From the NCBI GenBank assembly GCA_964531745.1, contig CAZHFX010000010.1, positions 1 to 28,815 on the forward strand: a DNA stretch of 28,815 nt, given 5' to 3'. The notes under the pieces are model-generated. The model saw nothing but the letters and a program-made list of their open reading frames with translations, searched no databases and was not told the origin of the DNA. Position 1 is the first letter of the stretch. The number at the start of each line of letters is the position of its first letter. This DNA comes from JACRFW01 sp964531745. Lineage in GTDB: Bacteria > Patescibacteriota > Patescibacteriia > Magasanikbacterales > GWA2-37-8. A program made the position numbers and the translations under genes. Of this stretch, positions 14,559 to 21,010 are shown in pieces.

Positions 14559-15293
14559 ATGAAATGGAAGACGGCGTTAACAAAAATTGCTGACGGAGGC
14601 GAGATTATCCGCGGACAAAAATTAGTTGATTTAATTCGGGATAAAAGTTTCGTGGAAACAATTTTTTTTCTGTTAAAAGGAACTTTGCCGGCCGAGCGGG
14701 AAATTAAAATGCTCAACGCGCTTTTTATCGCTTCCATTGATCACGGAGCGGGGGCTCCTTCGGCGACGGTGGCGCGCACAGTGGTTTCCACCGGCAACAG
14801 CCTGCACACCGCGGTCGCGGCCGGCGTTTTGGCGCTGGGCGATTTGCATGGCGGGGCTATTGAAGGGGCGGCAAATTTTTTTAAACAGCATTTTACGGAA
14901 AAAGATGCCGTTGGTTTGGTTAAAAAATTAAAAGCAGAAAAAGTTCGCGTGCCCGGGTTTGGCCACAAGGTGCTGGCTGTTGATGAACGGGCGGCCGCGC
15001 TTTTTGAATTAGCGCGGGGAAATAAATTTTATGGGCGATATTGCGAGTTTGCGGAGCGATTTGGCAAGGCTTTAAGTGCGCTGTCTTCCAAACCATTGCC
15101 GATAAACATTGACGGCGCGATGGCGGCGATACTCCTTGAGATGGGTTTCACGCCGGAGATAATGCAAGGTTTGTTTTTAATCGGCCGAATGCCCGGGCTG
15201 GTGGCACAAACCTATGAGCAAATGACGAGTGGCGAAGGGCTGAAACGAACCGAGGAGAGCGAGATTGAGTATGTGGGAGAAACGAGGATATGA
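14559..15293 (+). CDS. Citryl-CoA lyase (citrate-synthase-fold domain of ATP-citrate lyase)
   Basis: This 244-residue protein matches the C-terminal citryl-CoA lyase domain of ATP-citrate lyase. It has ADHG-like SIDHGAGAPSATVA with His62, the GDLHGGAIEGAANFF segment (GDRFGGALDAAAKMF in human), GFGHKV with His136, NIDGAMAAI with Asp185, and GLFLIGRMPGLVAQTYEQ (GIFVLGRSMGFIGHYLDQ in human). It is far shorter than citrate synthase (about 370-430 residues) and lacks its N-terminal part, like the stand-alone lyase of Hydrogenobacter. It would split citryl-CoA into acetyl-CoA and oxaloacetate. It is separated from the two synthetase-like genes by the membrane protein gene, and its stop overlaps the next start (ATGA). 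Confidence 0.88.
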   Translation: MKWKTALTKIADGGEIIRGQKLVDLIRDKSFVETIFFLLKGTLPAEREIKMLNALFIASIDHGAGAPSATVARTVVSTGNSLHTAVAAGVLALGDLHGGAIEGAANFFKQHFTEKDAVGLVKKLKAEKVRVPGFGHKVLAVDERAAALFELARGNKFYGRYCEFAERFGKALSALSSKPLPINIDGAMAAILLEMGFTPEIMQGLFLIGRMPGLVAQTYEQMTSGEGLKRTEESEIEYVGETRI

Positions 15294-16159
15294 ACTACTC
15301 AATTTTAGAAACAAAACCAAGCGTCAATTACGAACTTTTGGACAGCGGCGACGGGGAGAAGCTGGAGCGCTACGGCGAGATCGTAATCGCGCGGCCTGAT
15401 CCGCAAGCCTTATGGCGTAAACACCTGCCCGCGAAGGAGTGGCAGAAGGCGAACGCCTATTTTACACGTTCCAGCACCGATGCTTCGTGGAGTACTCGGG
15501 GCAGTGTACCGGAACGCTGGGCAATTGAGCTCGGCGGGCTGAAGTTTTGGATTAAATTATCAGCGTTTAAGCACACTGGCTTGTTCCCGGAACAGCTTGG
15601 CAACTGGCAGTGGGCTGAAGAACTTGTCCAAAACACGAAACGCTCGGTGAACGTGCTCAACCTGTTTGGTTATACCGGAGGAGCGAGTCTGGCGGCGGCC
15701 AAGGCCGGGGCCGAGGTGGTGCATGTGGATGGCTCTAAAGTGGCAATAGGATGGGCACGAGATAATGCCGAGCTTTCAGGCTTAAAAGATAAGCCAGTGC
15801 GTTGGATTTTGGATGATGCGACGGCGTTTGTGAAACGAGAAATTAAGCGCGGGCACAAATACGATGGTATTATTTTAGACCCGCCCGCTTTCGGGCACGG
15901 ACCCAATAAAGAATTGTGGAAAATTGAGGACAGTTTTTTGCCTCTTCTGGATTTGTGCAAACAGGTTTTAACTTCGGAACCGTTGTTTTTTTTGGTTAAT
16001 GGCTATGCTTCCGGTTATTCGGCGCTCGCTTATAAAAATTCTTTGGGCGATTTACTTAAAGAATATGGCGGCGAGGTTGAGATTGGCGAATTGACGATCG
16101 CGGAAGCGGGAAGCGGGCGATTATTGCCGTGCGGGATATTTGCTAGATGGAGCGCCTAA
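15290..16159 (+). CDS. Class I SAM-dependent methyltransferase (RlmI/RlmK-like)
   Basis: This 289-residue protein has the SAM-binding motif I VLNLFGYTGGASLAAAKAGA, the acidic motif II strand (VVHVDGSKVAIGWARDNAELSG) and DPPAFG, the N/D-PP-x motif IV of nucleic-acid methyltransferases. The GYTG-x-SL and DPPAF-pattern matches the RlmI/RlmK family, which methylates 23S rRNA at cytosine C5 or guanosine. The PUA domain of RlmI is absent; the N-terminal 95 residues are of another type. The exact substrate is unknown. It overlaps the lyase stop by four bases. Confidence 0.82.
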   Translation: MNYSILETKPSVNYELLDSGDGEKLERYGEIVIARPDPQALWRKHLPAKEWQKANAYFTRSSTDASWSTRGSVPERWAIELGGLKFWIKLSAFKHTGLFPEQLGNWQWAEELVQNTKRSVNVLNLFGYTGGASLAAAKAGAEVVHVDGSKVAIGWARDNAELSGLKDKPVRWILDDATAFVKREIKRGHKYDGIILDPPAFGHGPNKELWKIEDSFLPLLDLCKQVLTSEPLFFLVNGYASGYSALAYKNSLGDLLKEYGGEVEIGELTIAEAGSGRLLPCGIFARWSA

Positions 16160-16163
16160 GTAA

Positions 16164-16853
16164 TTGTTTGTGGATTTGAAAGTACTTTATGAAGATAACC
16201 ATTTAATCGCGGTATACAAACCGGCGGGGGTTTTGGTACAAGGAGATGACACGGGAGATAGTACATTGATGGACGAAGTGAAGTATTATTTGAAAACGAA
16301 ATATCATAAACTCGGCAAAGTGTTTCTAGGGCTCATTCACCGGTTGGATCGTCCAGTTCAGGGCATTATCCTTTTTTCCAAAACTTCCAAAGGGGCGTCG
16401 CGCTTGTCGGAACAGTTTCGGGCGCATGAGGTGGAAAAGATATATCACGCTCTGGTAGTGGGCAAGCCAAAAAAAGAGCGAGGTGAGCTGGTACATTTTT
16501 TACAGAAAGAAGAAAAGAATAATAAAGTTAAAGTTTTAGCCAACCCACCCCTACCCCGCCCAAGCGGGGATTGGCAACGGGCGGAATTGTTTTACGAGGT
16601 GGTGAAAAGTAATGGTAAATTTTCTTTATTGAAAATAAAACTCGGCACGGGCCGGTCGCACCAGATTCGCGCTCAGCTTTCGGCAATAGGGTGCCCGATA
16701 GTGGGTGATGTGAAGTACGGGGCCCCGGAGCCGCTCCCGGACAAGTCGCTCGCGCTCGCGGCGACCGCGCTCTCGTTCATGACGGCGACAGGAGATGGGG
16801 AAAAAGTGGTGACAATTGAGTTTCCGGAAGCGTGGAAAACATATTTGATATGA
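16164..16853 (+). CDS. RluA-family pseudouridine synthase
   Basis: This 229-residue protein converts uridine to pseudouridine in rRNA or tRNA. It has the family entry YEDNHLIAVYKPAGVLVQGD, the catalytic motif HRLDRPVQGIILFSKT (Asp62), SRLSEQFR, and the late TGRSHQIRAQLSAIG motif. No S4 RNA-binding domain is present. The start is TTG at 16164 or GTG at 16170; no ATG fits upstream of the conserved N-terminus. A proline-rich stretch (NPPLPRPSGD), coded by a small GC-rich hairpin (16554-16569), may be a repeat-derived insertion. The gene overlaps the next by four bases (ATGA). Confidence 0.9.
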   Translation: MFVDLKVLYEDNHLIAVYKPAGVLVQGDDTGDSTLMDEVKYYLKTKYHKLGKVFLGLIHRLDRPVQGIILFSKTSKGASRLSEQFRAHEVEKIYHALVVGKPKKERGELVHFLQKEEKNNKVKVLANPPLPRPSGDWQRAELFYEVVKSNGKFSLLKIKLGTGRSHQIRAQLSAIGCPIVGDVKYGAPEPLPDKSLALAATALSFMTATGDGEKVVTIEFPEAWKTYLI

Positions 16854-18148
16854 TTGAACAGATTACCGATCTTCACATTCACTCCAAATATGCCCGGGCT
16901 TGTTCCAAAGAGTTGGAATTGCCCGCTATCGCTAAAGCCTGTGAACAAAAAGGAATTCAGATTGTTTCCACGGGAGATTTTACTCACCCGTTGTGGTTTA
17001 AAAATATTGAGAATGAGCTTGAGGAGGTTGGAAAGAGCGGGTTGTTTCGTTTGCGACGAGACCTCTCCCCAGCCCTCTCCTCTGCGGAGGAGAGGGGAGC
17101 GAATAAAACATGGTTTATACTCGGCACCGAAATATCTGTAGTATACAAGCATAAAGACGCCACCCGGCGTCTGCATTTGCTTATTTATGCCCCTAGTTTA
17201 GCCGCGGCCCGGCAATTCAACCAGGCGTTGGAAGGGCGCGGAGCTAATATTCACTCTGATGGCCGTCCGATCATGGGTATTCCCGCCAAAGAGATTGTTA
17301 CTATCTGTAAGGCCATTGACCCGGCTATGATGGTGATACCGGCGCACGCTTGGACGCCCTGGTTTGCGGTTTTTGGCTCAAAATCCGGCTACAATAGCTT
17401 GGAAGAGTGTTTTGAAGATCTGACTCCCAAAATTTTTGCCATTGAAACCGGCCTGTCCAGCGACCCAACCATGAATCGGCGGCTAAGCGCACTGGACAAC
17501 ATCACTTTGATCTCCAATTCCGACGCGCACAGCCTGCCGAACTTGGGGCGTGAGGCTAATGTGTTTGGTTTTGAAAGTGAAAAAGAAATTACGTACGCCG
17601 AAATTCGGCGGATTTTGAAAGAAGGCGACCGGAAAAAGTTTTTGTACACGATAGAATTTTATCCGGAAGAGGGGATGTATCATTTTGATGGTCACCGCGA
17701 TTGCGGCGTGAGCCTATCCCCGGAGCAAACGAAACGAGTGAAAGGCATTTGTCCGAAATGTAAAAAGAAATTAACAATCGGTGTTTTGTATCGGGTAGAT
17801 GAACTAGCCGACCGGGCAGAGATTCCGAAAAAATTTATTCCGCACAAATATATTGTGCCGCTCCGGGAAATTATCGCGGCTAGTTTTGACGTGGGCGTGG
17901 GGAGCAAGAAAGTGGCGGCGGAGTATGCTCGTCTTCTGTCCGCGCTCGGCAGTGAATTTTACATTTTACTTCAGGCTGACAGCGTAAAAATTGAAGCCGC
18001 GGCTAGTAGCAAAAATATCGCGCTCGGCATTCAAAATGTCCGAGAAAATAAGGTGATTCCCACTCCCGGGTATGACGGTGTGTATGGCCGAGTGGATGTT
18101 TTCGCCGGCGCGAAATATGAGGGGCCGAAACAATCTGTCTTTTTATAA
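16850..18148 (+). CDS. Endonuclease Q-like PHP-domain DNA repair nuclease
   Basis: This 432-residue protein has an N-terminal PHP domain (DLHIHSKYARACS, residues 7-19; STGDFTHP; VIPAHAWTPWF; SNSDAHS with metal-binding histidines and aspartates). A treble-clef-like zinc segment follows (RDCGVSLSPEQ...GICPKCKKK, about 285-310) and then a helical C-terminal part. This matches EndoQ, known from Thermococcales and some bacteria, which nicks DNA 5' of deaminated bases. I start at 16850 (MIEQITDLH), overlapping the previous stop. Residues about 70-85 (LSPALSSAEERG) are coded by a palindromic repeat. It is the last gene of the 13-gene run. Confidence 0.87.
   Translation: MIEQITDLHIHSKYARACSKELELPAIAKACEQKGIQIVSTGDFTHPLWFKNIENELEEVGKSGLFRLRRDLSPALSSAEERGANKTWFILGTEISVVYKHKDATRRLHLLIYAPSLAAARQFNQALEGRGANIHSDGRPIMGIPAKEIVTICKAIDPAMMVIPAHAWTPWFAVFGSKSGYNSLEECFEDLTPKIFAIETGLSSDPTMNRRLSALDNITLISNSDAHSLPNLGREANVFGFESEKEITYAEIRRILKEGDRKKFLYTIEFYPEEGMYHFDGHRDCGVSLSPEQTKRVKGICPKCKKKLTIGVLYRVDELADRAEIPKKFIPHKYIVPLREIIAASFDVGVGSKKVAAEYARLLSALGSEFYILLQADSVKIEAAASSKNIALGIQNVRENKVIPTPGYDGVYGRVDVFAGAKYEGPKQSVFL
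17061..17098 (+). repeat. Palindromic repeat of a second type inside the EndoQ gene
   Basis: CCCTCTCCTC (17073-17082) pairs perfectly with GAGGAGAGGG (17087-17096) around TGCG, preceded by CTCTCCCCAG. This CTCTCCCC/GGAGAGGGG type of repeat is common in bacterial intergenic regions. Here it is in frame and adds about 16 residues between strands of the PHP domain. Confidence 0.75.
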
Positions 18149-18177
18149 CAAAAACCCCGCGCCAAAGAGGCGCGGGG
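18146..18177 (-). terminator. Intrinsic terminator of the lysine-rich micro-ORF
   Basis: Read on the minus strand, CCCCGCGCC (18177-18169) and GGCGCGGGG (18163-18155) form a 9-base-pair stem followed by TTTTTGTTAT. On the plus strand there is no T run after the stem, so it serves the minus-strand unit; it lies immediately after the EndoQ stop. Confidence 0.85.
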
Positions 18178-18193
18178 CTATGAAGAAAGATCG

Positions 18194-18247
18194 TTATTTC
18201 TTCTTTTTCTTACCACCTTTCTTTTTTGCTTTCTTTTTCTTGGCCAT
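18194..18247 (-). CDS. 17-residue lysine-rich peptide (micro-ORF)
   Basis: The peptide reads MAKKKKAKKKGGKKKKK: 13 Lys, 2 Ala and 2 Gly after or including the AK start, nothing else but Met. A perfect SD (AGGAGGTG, 18262-18255) lies 7 bases before the ATG. Most genes in the window have no SD, so this start is exceptional. A strong terminator follows 17 bases after the stop, and another terminator upstream (18502-18529) separates it from the tRNA genes, so it forms its own transcription unit. I do not recognise it. A nucleic-acid-binding or ribosome-associated peptide would fit its charge. A leader peptide is less likely because no gene follows on that strand before the terminator. Confidence 0.65.
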   Translation of the reverse strand: MAKKKKAKKKGGKKKKK

Positions 18248-18254
18248 AGTAGGG

Positions 18255-18406
18255 CACCTCCTCTCTTATTCTATGTCGGCGATGCCGGCATAAGGATGGG
18301 AAATATTTTTTCTAACCTCGCGAACGCGAGAAAAAATCTTTTTAGAAGAAATTTTTACAAGACGAGCATGGCTGTAAAAAATTTCTCTCGACCTATCATT
18401 AGTATA
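18255..18406 (-). promoter_or_regulatory. Structured leader and SD upstream of the micro-ORF
   Basis: This gene-free stretch (18248-18501) is AT-rich. It holds an inverted repeat (GAAATTTTTACA 18348-18359 with TGTAAAAAATTTC 18373-18385), a CTCGCG-AA-CGCGAG hairpin (18318-18331), the palindrome ATGCCGGCAT (18284-18293), and the SD at 18255-18262. A TATACT at 18406-18401 (minus strand) could be a -10, but only a poor -35 (TTTATT) is placed correctly. A leader of over 100 bases would result. No known riboswitch or stable RNA was recognised. Confidence 0.35.
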
Positions 18407-18501
18407 TAGGTATTCGGCAAATAAATAAATAGATTTTAAGGAAGTTATACACAGGCCTTCGTTTTTTTAGAGCTACGGTCCGCAAGGCAGATTATCATAA
18501 A

Positions 18502-18529
18502 TAAAAAAATACAGTGTGGCGCGCTGTAT
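18502..18529 (-). terminator. Terminator after the tRNA-Arg(TCG) gene
   Basis: On the minus strand ATACAG (18529-18524) pairs with CTGTAT (18514-18509), then a T run. It lies 10 bases after the tRNA and closes the rpmF/nusB/rnc/tRNA unit. Confidence 0.7.
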
Positions 18530-18538
18530 CTCGTTAAG

Positions 18539-18610
18539 TGCCTCCAGAGGGAATCGAACCCCCATCTTCAGGTTCGAAGCCTGATATTCTATCCGTTGAA
18601 ATATAGAGGC
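18539..18610 (-). tRNA. tRNA-Arg (anticodon TCG)
   Basis: The 72-base cloverleaf has acceptor stem GCCTCTA / TGGAGGC with discriminator A, anticodon loop CTTCGAA (anticodon TCG, codon CGA) on a CAGG/CCTG stem, and a T-loop GGTTCGATTCC. The 3' CCA is not encoded, unlike the tRNA-Lys next to it. Confidence 0.93.
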
Positions 18611-18632
18611 AGCATGTTCCGTTTAGATTTTT

Positions 18633-18708
18633 TGGTGGGCTGGCTGGGGATCGAACCCAGGACCTTATCGTTAAGAGCGATCTGCTCTACCAGCTGAGCT
18701 ACCAGCCC
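18633..18708 (-). tRNA. tRNA-Lys (anticodon CTT)
   Basis: The 76-base tRNA includes an encoded CCA. The acceptor stem is GGGCTGG / CCAGCCC with discriminator A; D-arm GCTCAGCTGGTAGAGC; anticodon loop CTCTTAA (CTT, codon AAG); T-arm CTGGG-TTCGATC-CCCAG. It lies between rnc and tRNA-Arg on the same strand. It is the lysine tRNA nearest to the poly-lysine micro-ORF, perhaps by chance. Confidence 0.95.
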
Positions 18709-18740
18709 TAGTTTTTTTGCGCGTAAGGCAATTTTTGCGT

Positions 18741-19517
18741 TTACAATGAGTCCCCGGGTTTTCGTTTGATGATATCAATTTTTGGCCCTTTCCAACCTTT
18801 GACTTTGATGGCCGCTTCGGCCGCATCGGTTTGGGCCTCCTGCTTACTGCTGCCGGTACCGCTAGCCACCAGCTCTTTGTCCAAATAGGCGCCGACCTTA
18901 AATATTTTATCGTGGTCGGGACCGGATTCTTCCAGCACACGGTAGGTGGGGGTGACGCCCAGCAATTCTTGGGCGGATTCTTGAAAACGGCTTTTCGCGT
19001 CAATCCACAGCCCATTTTCCAACACATAGGGCAGTCTTGTCAAGACCCAGCGAGTGATAAATTGTTTAGCAATTGTATAGCCCTGGTCCAGATAAATGGC
19101 GCCAATGAGCGCTTCAATACCGTTGGCCATAATGTAGTCGCGCGCCTTGGTGCCGGCGTCTTTGGCCTCGCCATGGCTCAAGAAAAGAAACGGCTCCATG
19201 CCGATTTCGTAGGCGATGCTGGAGAGAATGACAGCGTTCACCAGCGCCGCGCGCCAGTTGGTGAGCTCTCCTTCCGGGTTGCCGTACTCTTCAAACAAAA
19301 ATTCGGTTACGACAAGTTCCAAAACCGCGTCACCTAGAAATTCCAACCGTTCATTTTGCCCCAGCGGAAAGTCGTGATGCTCGTTCAAGTAGGAACGATG
19401 TACAAAAGCCTGAACAAGATATTCTTGATTTTTAAAAACAATACCCAGTTTTTTTTCCAGGGCCGGGAAATTTTTTTCTTGCACTTCCGGCAAATTGAGA
19501 ATAGAAGATTTTGGCAT
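18741..19517 (-). CDS. rnc: Ribonuclease III
   Basis: This 258-residue enzyme cuts double-stranded RNA in rRNA maturation and mRNA turnover. The RNase III signature NERLEFLGDAVLEL carries the acidic catalytic residues, with the second metal site in GIEALIGAIYLDQGY. A C-terminal double-stranded RNA-binding domain runs from about residue 170 (SRFQESAQELLG ... GTGSSKQEAQTDAAEAAI). The length is slightly above the usual 225-235 because of a longer N-terminus and a lysine-rich tail. It begins 4 bases after the nusB stop, so the two are translated together. Confidence 0.97.
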   Translation of the reverse strand: MPKSSILNLPEVQEKNFPALEKKLGIVFKNQEYLVQAFVHRSYLNEHHDFPLGQNERLEFLGDAVLELVVTEFLFEEYGNPEGELTNWRAALVNAVILSSIAYEIGMEPFLFLSHGEAKDAGTKARDYIMANGIEALIGAIYLDQGYTIAKQFITRWVLTRLPYVLENGLWIDAKSRFQESAQELLGVTPTYRVLEESGPDHDKIFKVGAYLDKELVASGTGSSKQEAQTDAAEAAIKVKGWKGPKIDIIKRKPGDSL

Positions 19518-19521
19518 AGGT

Positions 19522-19974
19522 TTAAGCGGTGGGCTCTGTTTGGGGAGTCGGGCTATCTTTTTTTATAAGATCATTGTACATAGAACCCAAGACGCCATTC
19601 ACAAATTTGCCCGAGGCGGCGCCACCAAAGGTTTTAGCGAGCTCAATGGCTTCGTTGATGGCCACTTTGGGCGGCACTTCACTGGAAAATTTTAGTTCGT
19701 AGACGCCAATGCGCAGAATATTGCGGTCCACCAGCGTAATTTGGTTGATAGGCCAGCTCGGAGCGTATTGCCCGATGAGTTTGTCTATCTCCGGCAGATG
19801 ATCAATCACTCCGTCAGCCAGTTTTTTGGTAAAAGCCCGGTCATCCAGGCCCGGGGCGAATTCTTCTAGATTGTGTTCTACAATCGCCGGGAGAGCGGCC
19901 GTTGGAGTGCCGCGAAAATCCCATTCAAACAAGGTTTGCATGGCAACAGATCGTGCTAAATGGCGATTGGGCAT
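19522..19974 (-). CDS. nusB: Transcription antitermination factor NusB
   Basis: This 150-residue all-helical protein binds boxA RNA with NusE (S10) in rRNA antitermination. It has the conserved start NRHLARSVAMQTLFEWDF, the DRNILRIGVYEL helix and the family's closing signature SGKFVNGVLGSM. The acidic C-terminal tail is short. It sits between rpmF (8 bases upstream) and rnc (4 bases downstream), a group tied to ribosome production. Confidence 0.96.
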   Translation of the reverse strand: MPNRHLARSVAMQTLFEWDFRGTPTAALPAIVEHNLEEFAPGLDDRAFTKKLADGVIDHLPEIDKLIGQYAPSWPINQITLVDRNILRIGVYELKFSSEVPPKVAINEAIELAKTFGGAASGKFVNGVLGSMYNDLIKKDSPTPQTEPTA

Positions 19975-19982
19975 GTTGTTGG

Positions 19983-20165
19983 TTATTTAGCTTTTACTTT
20001 GATGACCTGACGACCGCGATAGGTGCCGCAAAAAGCGCAAGCGCGATGCGGGCGCACGGGGTGTTGGCACTTAGGGCACTTGTTGACGCTCATTTCAGCG
20101 AGCGCAACATGCGTGCGGCGGCGGCGTTTATCACCAGAGGTGCGACGATGACCGGGGAGACCCAT
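19983..20165 (-). CDS. rpmF: 50S ribosomal protein L32
   Basis: This 60-residue protein has the basic N-terminus of bL32 (GLPGHRRTSGDKRRRRTH) and a zinc-ribbon CPKC-x11-CAFC, the zinc-binding form of the protein. It is the first gene of the rpmF/nusB/rnc/tRNA unit on the minus strand and faces a divergent promoter region shared with rsmE. Confidence 0.93.
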   Translation of the reverse strand: MGLPGHRRTSGDKRRRRTHVALAEMSVNKCPKCQHPVRPHRACAFCGTYRGRQVIKVKAK

Positions 20166-20218
20166 ATGGTTGAAATACTAAATTATAAATTTTAAACACC
20201 GAATTTTAACTGTTGATG

Positions 20219-20247
20219 CTATAATATGTGGTGATAGTGTAGCACAA
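20219..20247 (-). promoter_or_regulatory. Possible promoter of the rpmF unit
   Basis: On the minus strand TTGTGC (20247-20242) is followed after 17 bases by TTATAG (20224-20219); TATTAT (20226-20221) at 15 bases is the alternative -10. The start would lie near 20212, about 47 bases before the rpmF ATG. Confidence 0.4.
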
Positions 20248-20277
20248 GTAAGGGGTTTTGGCAAGGACCCGCCCTGT

Positions 20278-20306
20278 TTGACCAAGCAACCAACACTTGG
20301 TACACT
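20278..20306 (+). promoter_or_regulatory. Predicted promoter of rsmE, near-leaderless
   Basis: TTGACC (20278-20283), a 17-base spacer and TACACT (20301-20306), with TG upstream of the -10. Transcription would start near 20313, only about 4 bases before the ATG at 20317. Confidence 0.5.
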
Positions 20307-20316
20307 GCCAAGCACT

Positions 20317-21009
20317 ATGCACCACTTTATCATCCCTCATCTTGCCTTGGCCGAAGAATCTGTTTCGGTGTCAGAGCGCGGCCTAATTCACCAACTGCGC
20401 GACGTGCTCAAACTAGAGCTGGGTGAAGAGATCGTCTTGGGTGACGGCGACGGCAACGAAGCGACAGTGAAGCTGGTAGATTTGTCGCCTAAAGAGGCGG
20501 TATTTCAGGTAAGGAGCCGAGCGGAGAACCGGGCAGTAGCCAAGCGGCGGGTAATTTTGTATTGTGCTGTTTTGAAACGGGATAGTTTTGAATGGGTAGT
20601 CGCTAAAGCCACGGAAGCCGGAGTGACGGAAATTGTGCCGCTCATCACCGAGCGCACGGTGAAGCTCGGTTTCAATCGCGAGCGTTTAGAAAAAATCGCG
20701 TGCGAAGCCGCGGAACAATCGCATCGGGGTATTTTGTTGAAGATTCATGAGCCGATGTCTTTGGAAAAAGCGTTTGAAGCGGTGAGCGGACAGGCTTTCT
20801 TTTTTGATTTTACCACTAAACAATTTGCGCCGGCTGAAGCGCGATCTCTGAAAGAGGCGGCCATTTTTATCGGCCCCGAGGGCGGGTGGAGCGGACGCGA
20901 GCATGAATTGGCCGAAAAGAAAGGCCTCTTAGTGCGCTCGCTTGGCCCTACTGTGCTTCGCGCTGAAACGGCCGCCATTGTCGCGGCGTATATGGCGGCG
21001 CAATTATAG
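20317..21009 (+). CDS. rsmE: 16S rRNA (uracil-1498-N3)-methyltransferase
   Basis: This 230-residue SPOUT methyltransferase modifies U1498 in the decoding region. The start at ATG 20317 gives the usual MHHFIIP-type N-terminus; an upstream TTG would place the start inside the predicted promoter. Motifs: an N-terminal PUA-like domain, then LKRDSFEWVVAKATEAGVTEIVPL, and the knot motifs IFIGPEGGWSGREHELA and LGPTVLRAETAAIVAAYM. The length fits the family (about 240). The FemAB gene starts one base after its stop region, so the pair is probably co-transcribed. Confidence 0.95.
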   Translation: MHHFIIPHLALAEESVSVSERGLIHQLRDVLKLELGEEIVLGDGDGNEATVKLVDLSPKEAVFQVRSRAENRAVAKRRVILYCAVLKRDSFEWVVAKATEAGVTEIVPLITERTVKLGFNRERLEKIACEAAEQSHRGILLKIHEPMSLEKAFEAVSGQAFFFDFTTKQFAPAEARSLKEAAIFIGPEGGWSGREHELAEKKGLLVRSLGPTVLRAETAAIVAAYMAAQL

Positions 21010-21010
21010 T

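Noticed and set aside
20278..20316. TTG start for rsmE 39 bases upstream
   Set aside because: The RsmE family begins with MHHF-type sequence, and the upstream stretch contains the predicted promoter.
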